Shown: positions 7,515 to 15,431 of the stretch, piece after piece
Numbering within the stretch: position 1 is the stretch's first letter
How the letters are laid out: the number at the start of each line of letters is the position of its first letter
Assembly (NCBI RefSeq): GCF_014640635.1
Contig: NZ_BMHI01000001.1
Coordinates: 62,001-126,000 of the forward strand
DNA: 64,000 nt
From: Flexivirga endophytica
GTDB taxonomy: Bacteria > Actinomycetota > Actinomycetes > Actinomycetales > Dermatophilaceae
Direction of reading: 5' to 3'
Translations under genes and position numbers: made by a program
The notes under the pieces: generated by a model
The model's input: the letters and a program-made list of their open reading frames with translations, nothing else
What the model was told of the DNA's origin: nothing
Database searches by the model: none

Positions 7515-9095
7515 ATGAGTGACAACAACGCATTCCAGATCGCGTATGACGACGAGGCGGTCGTCATCGTCGGCTCCGGCGCCGGCGGCGGCACGCTCGC
7601 CTACGAGCTGACCGCGCGCGGCATACCGTGTGTCGTCCTGGAGGCCGGCGCCTACCTGAAGCCCGAGGACTACGAGAACGACGAGTGGCCAGCGTTCAAC
7701 CAGATGGCCTGGCTCGACAAGCGCACGACGTCCGGTTCGTGGCGCGTGGCCCGCGACTTCCCGAACCTGCCGGCCTGGATCGTCAAAGCCGTTGGTGGCT
7801 CGACGACGCACTGGTCGGGTGCGACGCCGCGCTTCAAGGACTACGAGTTCAAGACCAAGACCTATTACGGCGGCGTGCAGGGCGCGAACCTGCTCGACTG
7901 GCCGATCACGCTCGAAGAGCTCGCGCCCTACTACGACGCCGCGGAGAAGGCGATGGGGTCGACGCACCGGCACGGACGGCCACCGCTGCCGGCGAACAAC
8001 AACTACAAGGTCTTCGCGAACGGCGCCGAGTCGGTGGGCTACAAGTTCTACGCGACCGGCCCCTACGCCACCAACGCCGAGCCGTATGACGGCAGGCCCG
8101 CCTCGATCCAGGACGGCTTCAACTTCCAGGGCGACAAGAACTCCTCGAAATGGTCGACCGCGGTCCGGGAGATCCCTCGTGCCCTCGCGACTGGCAAGCT
8201 CGACCTGCGCACGCAGTCCCAGGCAGTCCAGATCACCCACGACGCGAAGGGTCATGCCGACGGCGTGCTCTACCTGGACAAGGACGGCAACTTGCACCGG
8301 CAGCGGGCGAAAGTCGTTTGTGTTGCGGGCAATTCGATCGAGAGCCCACGACTGCTGTTGATGAGTGCATCGTCGCTGCACCCGAACGGGCTGGCCAATT
8401 CCTCCGGTCAGGTGGGCCGCAACTACATGCGGCACACGACCGGCTCTGTCTACGCGACGTTCGACAAGCCGGTCCGGATGTATCGCGGCGAGACGATGGC
8501 CGGCATCGTCGCGGACGAGGCACGACTGGACACCGCACGCGGCTTCGCCGGCGGTTACTACCTGGAGACGCTCGCTCTCGGGCCGGCGTTCATGGGCGCT
8601 TTCGTGGAGCCAGGAGGCTGGGGCGCCGACTTCGCCGCATTGCTCGACGCCTACCTGAACACCGCCGGACTGTGGATCGTGGGCGAGGACCTCCCGCAGG
8701 AGACCAACCGCATCACCCTCAACACGGCGGACCAGGACCAGTGGGGCCTGCCGGTCCCGAACGTCCACTTCGACGACCACGCCAACGACGTCGCGATGCG
8801 CGAACACGCCTACTCCAGAGCGGATCTGATGTACGAAGCGGTCGGCGCACAGAGCACGCACCACACGCCGCCATACCCCTCGACGCACAATCTCGGCAGC
8901 TGCCGGATGAGCGCTCGTCCGGAGGACGGTGTCGTCGACGCGCACGGTCAGGCACATGATGTGCCGGGGCTGTTCGTGTCCGACGGTTCACAGATGACCA
9001 GTGGTGCGGCGGCGAACCCGACGTTGACGATCGTGGCACTGGCGATCCGACAGGCGGAGTTCATCGCCGACGAACTCGCGAAGGGTGCACTCTAA
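7515..9095 (+). CDS. GMC-family FAD oxidoreductase
   Basis: 526 residues. N-terminal dinucleotide-binding fold VVIVGSGAGGGTLAYELTAR with VVLEAG at the end of the second strand. A GGSTTHWSG stretch around residue 97 is typical of GMC flavoproteins, and the C-terminal block carries HNLGSCRMS and the DGSQMTSGAAANPTLTIVALA motif. The family oxidises alcohols or sugar acids with FAD. With the small subunit before it and an FAD/Fe-S oxidase 5 bp after, it probably forms one hydroxyl-substrate oxidation module. The substrate is unknown. Confidence 0.88.
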   Translation: MSDNNAFQIAYDDEAVVIVGSGAGGGTLAYELTARGIPCVVLEAGAYLKPEDYENDEWPAFNQMAWLDKRTTSGSWRVARDFPNLPAWIVKAVGGSTTHWSGATPRFKDYEFKTKTYYGGVQGANLLDWPITLEELAPYYDAAEKAMGSTHRHGRPPLPANNNYKVFANGAESVGYKFYATGPYATNAEPYDGRPASIQDGFNFQGDKNSSKWSTAVREIPRALATGKLDLRTQSQAVQITHDAKGHADGVLYLDKDGNLHRQRAKVVCVAGNSIESPRLLLMSASSLHPNGLANSSGQVGRNYMRHTTGSVYATFDKPVRMYRGETMAGIVADEARLDTARGFAGGYYLETLALGPAFMGAFVEPGGWGADFAALLDAYLNTAGLWIVGEDLPQETNRITLNTADQDQWGLPVPNVHFDDHANDVAMREHAYSRADLMYEAVGAQSTHHTPPYPSTHNLGSCRMSARPEDGVVDAHGQAHDVPGLFVSDGSQMTSGAAANPTLTIVALAIRQAEFIADELAKGAL

Positions 9096-9100
9096 GCCGT

Positions 9101-11890
9101 ATGACGGACACATCGACCCGCCTCCGGAGCGCGCTCTCCGGCGTCGAGGTCCTCGACCGCCCGCTCGACCTGCGCGCACGAGCACACGACGCGTCGCACT
9201 ACCTCCTCATCCCGTCGGCGGTGGCCGTCCCGCGCGACGCCGTGCAGGTCTCGGAGGTCATGCGGGCGTGCGGGCGGCTCGGCATACCGATGACGTTCCG
9301 CAGTGGCGGCACCTCGCTGTCGGGCCAGGCCGTCACCGATCAGGTGCTGGTGGACACCCGCGCGGGATTCCGTGGTGTCGAGGTGCTCGACGACGGTGCG
9401 CGGGTGCGGGTGCAACCCGGCATCACTGTGCGCGCGGTCAACGCCCGCCTCGCCCGGCACGGGCGACGACTCGGGCCGGACCCGGCGAGCGAGATCGCGT
9501 GCACCATCGGCGGTGTCGTTGCCGACAACTCCTCGGGGATGCAGTGCGGCACGGAGTTCAACTCCTACCGCACCATCGAGTCGATGGTCTTCGTGCTGCC
9601 GTCCGGCACGGTCGTCGACACGGCGCGCCCGGACGCCGACCAGCTGCTGCGTGACCGGGAACCGCTTCTGCACCAAGGACTTTCTAAGCTGCGAGACCGC
9701 GTCCGCTCCAACCCGCAGTCGGTGGCGACCATCGAGCGGCAGTTCGCCATCAAGAACACCATGGGGTATGGCGTCAACTCGTTCCTCGATCACCACGATC
9801 CCGTGCAGATCCTCAGCCACCTGCTGGTCGGGAGCGAAGGCACCCTCGGGTTCGTGGCGTCGGTCGTCTTCCGGACGGTGCCGGTCCTGCCCGAGATCGC
9901 CACCGGGCTGTTGGTCTTCGACGACCTGGTGTCGGCCTCGGCGAGCGTCGACCGGATCGCCGGAGCGGGTGTGGCGACCGGAGAGCTGCTCGATGTCCGC
10001 TCATTGCACGTCGCGCAGGCCGATCCGGAGTGCCCCGCCGAGATCTCCGGCCTGCAGCTGGACCGACAAGCGGCCGTGCTGGTGGAGTTCCAAGCGACCA
10101 CCGACGAGGAGCTGTCCGAGCTGCGGGGCATGGCCGAACCGGCGCTGGTCGATCTCCCACTGCAGGCACCCTTGCGACTGACGACCGACCCGATCGCGCG
10201 CGCCGCGTTCTGGAAGACCCGCAAGGGCCTCTTCAGCGCAGTCGCCGGAGCGCGTCCTTCGGGCACCAACGCGCTGCTCGAGGACGTCGCAGTGCCGGTG
10301 CCGCGTCTCGGGGAGTTGTGCACGAACCTGTCCGAGCTGTTCCTCAAGCACTCGTATGACGACTCGGTCGTCTTCGGGCACGCCCGCGACGGCAACCTGC
10401 ACTTCCTGCTCGTCGAGCAGTTCGACGACAGCGCGAAACTGCAGCGCTACGACCGGTTCACCAACGATCTGGTTGACCTGGTCCTCGGCCTGGACGGCAC
10501 ACTCAAGGCGGAGCACGGCACCGGCCGGATCATGGCGCCCTTCGTCGAAAGGCAATACGGCGCGGAGCTCTTCGAGGTCATGCGTGAGGTGAAACGGCTG
10601 GCTGACCCGGGCGGTGTCCTCAACCCCGGAGCGGTGCTGACCGACGATCCGCGTGCGCACCTGAAGGACCTCAAGGTCGCTCCGAAGGTGGAGCAGGAGG
10701 TCGACCGCTGCGTCGAATGCGGCTACTGCGAACCCGCCTGTCCGTCAAAGGACTTCACGGTCACTCCGCGGCAGCGGATCGTCCTGCGTCGCGAGCTGGA
10801 GCAGGCACGGCTCGACGGTGACGACGGACTCGTCGCGTCACTGTCGCAGGACTACGAGTACGCCGGGATCGAGACCTGCGCAGCGGACGGCATGTGCGGC
10901 ACCGCCTGCCCGGTGCACATCGACACCGGCGATCTCGTCCGGCGGCTGCGCGCGGAGAGCGCTACCTCCGCCGAGGACCGCGCCTGGGGATTCGCCGCCA
11001 AGCACTGGTCTGCCGTGACCCGCGGCGGCTCTGCGGCACTGACGGCCGCGTCCGTCATACCTGCGGCAGTGCCGATGGCGTTGACCCGCGGCGCGCGACG
11101 AGTGGCCGGCGACGACCGGGTGCCGTTGTATGACGAGGGCCTGCCACGTGGTGGTCGGAAGCGGCCGCAGGTGTCGGAAGCGGCGCCGGAGGCGGTGCTC
11201 TTCCCGGCGTGCATCAGTGCGATGTTCGGCGCCGCTTCGGGTGATGGCGCATCCGCTGCCTTGGTCGAACTGTGCCGGGCGGCAGGCGTTTCCGTGCGTA
11301 CGCCCGAGCGCATCGACAGCTTGTGCTGCGGCACGCCGTGGTCGTCGAAGGGCCATACCACCGGCCATCGGCAGATGCGCGACCGGACACTGGACGCGCT
11401 GGCGGACGCGACGGACGGCGGACGACTGCCGGTGGTCGTGGATGCGAGTTCCTGCGCCGAGGGCCTGATCAAGTTGCTCAAGGACGCGTCGCCGGCCATC
11501 ACGGTCATTGATGCCCTGGACTTCGTTGCGTCAACCGTCCTGCCCAAGCTGTCCGTGACGTCCCGCGTCCCGCGCCTGGTGCTGCACCCGACGTGCGCGA
11601 CGACGGTGCTCGGCTCGACGAGGTCGCTCGTGCGGCTCGCCGAGGCCGTCTCGGATGACGTCGTCGTGCCGACCGATTGGGGCTGTTGTGCATTCGCCGG
11701 TGACCGCGGGCTGTTGCACCCCGGCCTCACCGCATCGGCGACGGACCCCGAGGCCGCTCAGGTCGCCGCGCTCGACGACCTGCCGGGCACGGCATACGTG
11801 TCGGCCAACCGCACCTGCGAGATAGGTATGACGCGCGCCACCGGCAAGACCTACCGGCACATGCTCGAGGTCCTGGCCGAGCACACCTGA
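9101..11890 (+). CDS. FAD-binding and 4Fe-4S oxidoreductase (D-lactate/glycolate dehydrogenase-type fusion)
   Basis: 929 residues. The first half is a PCMH-type FAD domain (FRSGGTSLSGQAVTDQ, CTIGGVVADNSSGM) plus an FAD-linked oxidase C-terminal domain ending EHGTGRIMAPFVE. The second half has two ferredoxin-type clusters (CVECGYCEPACP and CAADGMCGTACPVH) and a cysteine-rich CCG region (LCCGTPW, GCCAFAGD). It thus combines GlcD-like and GlcF-like parts in one chain, as in large D-2-hydroxyacid dehydrogenases that feed electrons to the respiratory chain. It starts 5 bp after the GMC gene and is probably co-transcribed with it. Confidence 0.9.
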   Translation: MTDTSTRLRSALSGVEVLDRPLDLRARAHDASHYLLIPSAVAVPRDAVQVSEVMRACGRLGIPMTFRSGGTSLSGQAVTDQVLVDTRAGFRGVEVLDDGARVRVQPGITVRAVNARLARHGRRLGPDPASEIACTIGGVVADNSSGMQCGTEFNSYRTIESMVFVLPSGTVVDTARPDADQLLRDREPLLHQGLSKLRDRVRSNPQSVATIERQFAIKNTMGYGVNSFLDHHDPVQILSHLLVGSEGTLGFVASVVFRTVPVLPEIATGLLVFDDLVSASASVDRIAGAGVATGELLDVRSLHVAQADPECPAEISGLQLDRQAAVLVEFQATTDEELSELRGMAEPALVDLPLQAPLRLTTDPIARAAFWKTRKGLFSAVAGARPSGTNALLEDVAVPVPRLGELCTNLSELFLKHSYDDSVVFGHARDGNLHFLLVEQFDDSAKLQRYDRFTNDLVDLVLGLDGTLKAEHGTGRIMAPFVERQYGAELFEVMREVKRLADPGGVLNPGAVLTDDPRAHLKDLKVAPKVEQEVDRCVECGYCEPACPSKDFTVTPRQRIVLRRELEQARLDGDDGLVASLSQDYEYAGIETCAADGMCGTACPVHIDTGDLVRRLRAESATSAEDRAWGFAAKHWSAVTRGGSAALTAASVIPAAVPMALTRGARRVAGDDRVPLYDEGLPRGGRKRPQVSEAAPEAVLFPACISAMFGAASGDGASAALVELCRAAGVSVRTPERIDSLCCGTPWSSKGHTTGHRQMRDRTLDALADATDGGRLPVVVDASSCAEGLIKLLKDASPAITVIDALDFVASTVLPKLSVTSRVPRLVLHPTCATTVLGSTRSLVRLAEAVSDDVVVPTDWGCCAFAGDRGLLHPGLTASATDPEAAQVAALDDLPGTAYVSANRTCEIGMTRATGKTYRHMLEVLAEHT

Positions 11891-11910
11891 AAGCGGTGGC
11901 CGAGGTCCCG

Positions 11911-12372
11911 CTACTGCCACGTCGCCCGTGCCCCGGCATCACCAGCCCGTATGACGGCAACCATCACACCCAACGACACGACGACCGTGACGACCGGGAT
12001 CACCAGGCGAAGCCAGCGCGGCGCGAGCCCCTCGCCATACCGCCGCCACAGCCAGTTGCCCAGCGCCACGACCGTGAGGGCGATGCTCCACGGCAGGATC
12101 TGCTCGGCGAGGTGCTCGTGCCGGCGCAGCAGCGGGTTGCCCGCGGTCCCGCCCAGCTGGTCGGCGAGTGCGTGTCCGGCAGCGACGGTCACCGGTACCA
12201 GCGCGGTGCCGACGGCTGCGAGCAGCGTCGGAACGATCCCGAGTCGGGCTCGCGCAGCAGGCCACAAGGAGTGGAGGATGGTGCAGAGAGCGGCGAGCGG
12301 CAGCAGGACGACGACGGCGTGCACGAGCAGTGGGTGCGCGGGCAGGCCGCCGACGTCATAGGTGGTGTTCAT
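11911..12372 (-). CDS. DUF2231 membrane protein
   Basis: 153 residues with four hydrophobic helices (HPLLVHAVVVLLPLAAL, IVPTLLAAVGTALVPVTVAAG, IALTVVALGNWLW, LVIPVVTVVVSLGVMVAVI). The opening GGLPAHPLLVHAVVVLLPLA is the DUF2231 hallmark. Function is not established; related proteins are linked to redox or haem-associated membrane systems. It diverges from the ECF sigma gene and its upstream DNA contains a matching ECF-type promoter, making it a likely member of that sigma factor's regulon. Confidence 0.85.
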   Translation of the reverse strand: MNTTYDVGGLPAHPLLVHAVVVLLPLAALCTILHSLWPAARARLGIVPTLLAAVGTALVPVTVAAGHALADQLGGTAGNPLLRRHEHLAEQILPWSIALTVVALGNWLWRRYGEGLAPRWLRLVIPVVTVVVSLGVMVAVIRAGDAGARATWQ

Positions 12373-12378
12373 GCCGGT

Positions 12379-12406
12379 GACACGGTGTGCGGGCTTCGCC
12401 GGTTCG
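12379..12406 (-). promoter_or_regulatory. ECF-type promoter for the DUF2231 gene
   Basis: Read on the minus strand: CGAACC (-35, 12401-12406), 16 bp, CGTGTC (-10, 12379-12384). The -10 lies 6 bp from the ATG, so the mRNA would be nearly leaderless. The -10 is identical and the -35 nearly identical to the other two ECF promoters in this locus. Confidence 0.7.
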
Positions 12407-12408
12407 AT

Positions 12409-12437
12409 TGAACCGATCGGTGCCCCGGTCTCGTGTC
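12409..12437 (+). promoter_or_regulatory. Autoregulatory ECF-type promoter of the sigma operon
   Basis: TGAACC (12409-12414), 17-bp spacer, CGTGTC (12432-12437). The elements resemble the mycobacterial SigL consensus. The position rules out the upstream GTG at 12433 as the translation start, because it lies inside the -10, and supports the ATG at 12454. Confidence 0.75.
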
Positions 12438-12453
12438 ATCGACGGAGGTGGTG

Positions 12454-12963
12454 ATGGTCACGGACCCGGAGGTGCTCGATCAACTGCACCGCGATCACGC
12501 GAATGCGTTGTGGGCGTATGTCGTTCGGCTCACCAACGACCGCGCTTTCGCGCAGGACATCGTGCAGGAGACCATGCTGCGCGCCTGGCGCGAGGGCATC
12601 ACGGACGCGTCGGACACCAACGCGACGTCGGCGCGTGCCTGGCTCTTCACCGTGGCCCGACGGTTGGTCATCGACGAGGCACGGTCGGCCCGGCGCCGTC
12701 GGGAAGTGGTCGCGGAGGCGTTGCCCGATGGACACACCGGCGACCAGGTGGATGCCGTCTTCGACGCCGCGCTGATCGTCGACGCGCTCACATCGCTCAG
12801 TCCGCCGCACCGTGAGGTGGTGGTGCGCGCCTACTACGGGCGCGCGACCGTGACCGAGATCGCCGCCGACATCGGTGTGCCACCGGGAACGGTCAAGTCG
12901 CGCATGCACTACGGGATGCGCGCGTTGCGACTGGCACTGCAGGAAAGGGGTGTGACGCGATGA
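12454..12963 (+). CDS. ECF RNA polymerase sigma factor (SigL/SigK-like)
   Basis: 169 residues from the ATG preceded by GGAGG at 6 bp. Region 2 contains DRAFAQDIVQETMLRAWRE, the standard sigma-70 region 2 helix; region 4 contains PPHREVVVRAYYGRATVTEIA ... PPGTVKSRMHYGMRALR. Only these two regions are present, as expected for ECF factors. The stop overlaps the start of a zinc-type anti-sigma gene (ATGA). Three promoters with TGAACC/CGTGTC elements nearby suggest it controls its own operon, a divergent DUF2231 gene and the lipoprotein gene after the anti-sigma. Confidence 0.92.
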   Translation: MVTDPEVLDQLHRDHANALWAYVVRLTNDRAFAQDIVQETMLRAWREGITDASDTNATSARAWLFTVARRLVIDEARSARRRREVVAEALPDGHTGDQVDAVFDAALIVDALTSLSPPHREVVVRAYYGRATVTEIAADIGVPPGTVKSRMHYGMRALRLALQERGVTR

Positions 12964-13655
12964 CCGGCGACCACGACGAGTTCGCCGACTGGGACGCGGC
13001 CTACGTGCTCGGCGCGCTCTCGACGACCGAGCGGGCGGCATACGAGCAGCATCTCGCCGACTGCGAGAAGTGCGCGGAGGCGGTGCGGTCGCTGGCCGGC
13101 ATACCCGGGCTGTTGGGGAAGGTGCCGGCCGACGACGTTCCGGGTGAGGTGACCGAGCCGCCGCCCGCCGACCTGCTGTCGCGGACGCGGTCCGCCGCCG
13201 AGGACGAGGTGTCCAGGGTTCGACGCCGTCGTGGCCGCGCCGCGTCCCTCGTCGCGGTTGCGGCATCGGTGGCGCTGCTCGTCGGTGGCCTGGCCGTCGG
13301 CGGTGTCGTCTGGTCGCAGCAGGGTGACTCCGTGCGGCCGGCAGACACCGTCGCGATGGACCAGGTGCACAGCAACCCCCTCAGCGCGACCGTCCAGCTG
13401 CGTGACCGTCCGTGGGGCACCGAGGTGGACATGAAATGCACCTACCCGGAGTCGACGCAGTGGGATGGCAAGGCCGTCTACGCGCTGTATGTCGTCGACG
13501 ACGCCGGGCACGCCACGTCGATCTCGACGTGGTCGGCCGGTCCGGGCACGACGTCCAAGCTGACAGCCGCGACTGCCGTGCCCCGGGCGCAGATCGCCCA
13601 TCTGCAGGTCCGCACGAGTAACGGCACGGTGTTGCTCTCTGCCGACCCGGATTGA
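12960..13655 (+). CDS. Membrane anti-sigma factor with zinc-binding N-terminal domain
   Basis: 231 residues. The N-terminal anti-sigma domain has the HxxxCxxC motif (HLADCEKC, near residue 30). One transmembrane helix (SLVAVAASVALLVGGLAVGGVVW, about 100-120) separates it from an extracytoplasmic RskA-type domain. Such proteins hold the ECF factor inactive at the membrane until a redox or envelope signal releases it. It overlaps the sigma gene by 4 bp. Confidence 0.9.
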   Translation: MTGDHDEFADWDAAYVLGALSTTERAAYEQHLADCEKCAEAVRSLAGIPGLLGKVPADDVPGEVTEPPPADLLSRTRSAAEDEVSRVRRRRGRAASLVAVAASVALLVGGLAVGGVVWSQQGDSVRPADTVAMDQVHSNPLSATVQLRDRPWGTEVDMKCTYPESTQWDGKAVYALYVVDDAGHATSISTWSAGPGTTSKLTAATAVPRAQIAHLQVRTSNGTVLLSADPD

Positions 13656-13680
13656 ACCATCTGCCAATGGTTTTCGTGTC
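13653..13680 (+). promoter_or_regulatory. ECF-type promoter for the lipoprotein gene
   Basis: TGAACC (13653-13658), 16-bp spacer, CGTGTC (13675-13680), overlapping the anti-sigma stop codon. Both hexamers are identical to the sigma operon promoter. A leader of roughly 125 nt would precede the lipoprotein ATG. Confidence 0.75.
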
Positions 13681-13810
13681 ACCAGCACACAGAGGCTCAC
13701 TCTGCGTTGGTCGTTGCGAGTCGCAAGCTCCCTGCAACGCCAACGCATCCCAAGCCTCCTGTGCTTGCTCAGAATCAACTTCAATATCACGAAACGAGAG
13801 GCGGAGACTG

Positions 13811-14371
13811 ATGCGTTCGACACGAGGACTTGCGGTCATGGGTGCGGCTGGGCTGATGGCGACCCTGGCCGCCTGCGGCTCCAGCGGATCGTCGGGGGTG
13901 TCCGCGCCCGCGGCGTCATCCGGCATGGCGACCTCGGCCGGCTCCAAGGCCCCGGCCACGAGCGCGACCTTGAAGGTCGCGAAGACGTCCTTGGGTGAGG
14001 TCGTCGTCGGCCCGAACGGCCGGACCGCTTACATGTTCGGCAAGGACGTCAAGAATTCGGGCAAGAGTTCGTGTACGGGTCCGTGCCTGAGCTACTGGCC
14101 GCCGGTCACCACGACCGGCGCGCTGAAGGCGATCGGCGTCAGCGGGAAGGTCGGCACCATCACGACGGCCGACGGCAAGAAGCAGGTCACCCTCGGTGGC
14201 TGGCCGCTCTACTACTACGCCGGTGACGGCGCGGCGGGAGACGTGAAGGGGCAGGGCAACGAACGCTTCGGCGGCGTCTGGAGGGCCCTGACGGCCGGCG
14301 GCGCGGAGGTCACCGCGACGGCGCCGCCCAGCAGCACCGGCGGCGGTGGCAAGGGCGGCTACTCCTACTGA
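13811..14371 (+). CDS. Secreted-repeat lipoprotein (PF03640/COG4315-like)
   Basis: 186 residues. A lipoprotein signal peptide ends in the lipobox LAAC (Cys about residue 21), followed by a Ser/Ala-rich linker. Then come two copies of the repeat typical of this family: GEVVVGPNGRTAYMFGKD with CTGPCLSYWPP, and KKQVTLGGWPLYYYAGD with the closing FGGVWRAL. The family has no established function; it is often found with ECF sigma factors and redox proteins. The gene has its own ECF-type promoter at 13653-13680. A Gly-rich C-terminal tail ends in GGYSY. Confidence 0.85.
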   Translation: MRSTRGLAVMGAAGLMATLAACGSSGSSGVSAPAASSGMATSAGSKAPATSATLKVAKTSLGEVVVGPNGRTAYMFGKDVKNSGKSSCTGPCLSYWPPVTTTGALKAIGVSGKVGTITTADGKKQVTLGGWPLYYYAGDGAAGDVKGQGNERFGGVWRALTAGGAEVTATAPPSSTGGGGKGGYSY

Positions 14372-14410
14372 CGCAGCGGGGCCGTGGGGGTGTGTGCGTG
14401 TCCCGAAGGG

Positions 14411-14640
14411 GCGACCGTTGTCAGTTATTTGCGGGTTCGGGGCGGAAGTGTGTGCCGGAGGGGCGACCGTTGTCAGTTATTTGCGGGTTCGGTGCGGAAG
14501 TGTGTGCCGGAGGGGCGACCGTTGTCAGTTATTTGCGGGTTCGGGGCGGAAGTGTGTGCCGGAGGGGCGACCGTTGTCAGTTATTTGCGGGTTCGGGCCG
14601 GAAGGCTGTTCCGAAAGGGCGACCGTTGTCGGTTGGGCAC
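14411..14640. repeat. 52-bp tandem repeat, four units plus a partial fifth
   Basis: Units start at 14411, 14463, 14515, 14567 and 14619, exactly 52 bp apart. The core reads GCGACCGTTGTCAGTTATTT followed by GCGGGTTCGG. Units differ by only a few bases; the fourth and fifth are more diverged. Because 52 is not a multiple of 3, each reading frame shifts across units, so coding is unlikely. It is the main content of the 468-bp gap 14372-14839. Confidence 0.95.
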
Positions 14641-14725
14641 GGAGTGCCGGCCTGCGGACACAAGTGGCAAAGGTCGCTGGAAGCGAACGGGTGTCGGAGG
14701 CCGCTGAATCGGGAGCGCCATACGA

Positions 14726-14758
14726 AAGGCGCCGGACCCCAATGGGATCCGGCGCCTT
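14726..14758 (-). terminator. Hairpin downstream of sodN
   Basis: A stem of about 15 bp with one mismatch (AAGGCGCCGGACCC paired with GGGATCCGGCGCCTT) and a very short loop, 81 bp beyond the sodN stop. It may also stop readthrough from the lipoprotein side. Confidence 0.65.
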
Positions 14759-14839
14759 CAGTTGTATGACGAAGAGACACCCCACGAAGTGCTCCGCTCG
14801 TATCTCGCTCCGATACTTCGCGGGGGCCCCGTCAAAGGC

Positions 14840-15244
14840 TCAGGCCTTCTTGGTCTCCCAGAAGATCTTGGCGATCTCGTCGATCTTGGCGAGCAGGTCG
14901 TCGGCGGTCTTGACGTCCCATGAGGCCTTCGTGCCGCCGGCACCGGCCAGCTTGGTGGCCTCGTTGACCAGGGTGTGCAGCTGCGGGTACTTCTCGAAGT
15001 GCGGCGGCTTGAAGTAGTCGGTCCACAGCACCCACAGGTGGTGCTTGACCAGCTCGGAGCGCTGCTCCTTGATGATCGCCGCACGGATCTTGAAGTCGAT
15101 GTCGTCGGCGTGCTCGGCGGTCTTCTCGATGATGGCCTTGACCGACTCGGCCTCGATCCGCGCCTGAGCGGGATCGTAGACGCCACACGGAAGATCGCAG
15201 TGTGCGCTGACCTCGATCGTGGGGGCGAAGATTCGGCGAAGCAT
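14840..15244 (-). CDS. sodN: Nickel superoxide dismutase
   Basis: 134 residues. A 14-residue leader (MLRRIFAPTIEVSA) precedes the mature N-terminus HCDLPCGVYDP, the nickel hook that ligates Ni through His1, Cys2 and Cys6 after cleavage. The rest is the four-helix bundle with LVKHHLWVLWTDYFKPPHFEKYP. The enzyme removes superoxide in the cytoplasm as a hexamer. Cleavage depends on SodX, whose gene lies about 0.7 kb upstream at 15964-16263, separated by a VOC gene. A MerR/SoxR-type operator sits in its promoter. Confidence 0.97.
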   Translation of the reverse strand: MLRRIFAPTIEVSAHCDLPCGVYDPAQARIEAESVKAIIEKTAEHADDIDFKIRAAIIKEQRSELVKHHLWVLWTDYFKPPHFEKYPQLHTLVNEATKLAGAGGTKASWDVKTADDLLAKIDEIAKIFWETKKA

Positions 15245-15292
15245 GTGGTTGTCCTTCCGTCGTGTGCATCGGACGTATGGCGGGAGCGTTTC

Positions 15293-15315
15293 ACTTCAAG
15301 CAGGCTTGAAGTCAA
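15293..15315 (-). promoter_or_regulatory. sodN promoter with a MerR/SoxR-like operator
   Basis: Perfect 20-bp inverted repeat ACTTCAAGCAGGCTTGAAGT at 15293-15312. The half-site CTTCAAG-N4-CTTGAAG differs from the SoxR half-site CCTCAAG by one base in each arm and has the same geometry. On the minus strand a TTGACT (-35) at 15310-15315 overlaps the upstream arm, so the palindrome falls in the promoter spacer, as MerR-family activators require. Its near edge is 48 bp from the sodN ATG. Confidence 0.65.
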
Positions 15316-15431
15316 CGGGATTCGCCTGAACGGCGAGATCCACACTCCTTGCTACGAACCTACTCGGAGCGCTGGTGTGGACTGAACCCCCCTGAGTCAG
15401 ATGCGACGCGGTCGCATATGAGTCCCGAGAC

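Noticed and set aside
12433-12453. Upstream GTG as the sigma factor start
   Set aside because: It lies inside the CGTGTC -10 element; the ATG at 12454 has a good ribosome site.
14411-14640. CRISPR array
   Set aside because: The whole 52-bp unit is repeated with no unique spacers and no cas genes are present.
14392-14769. Open frames across the 52-bp repeat
   Set aside because: The unit is not a multiple of three, so all three plus-strand frames stay open in turn and encode the same words in rotated frames; no coding evidence.
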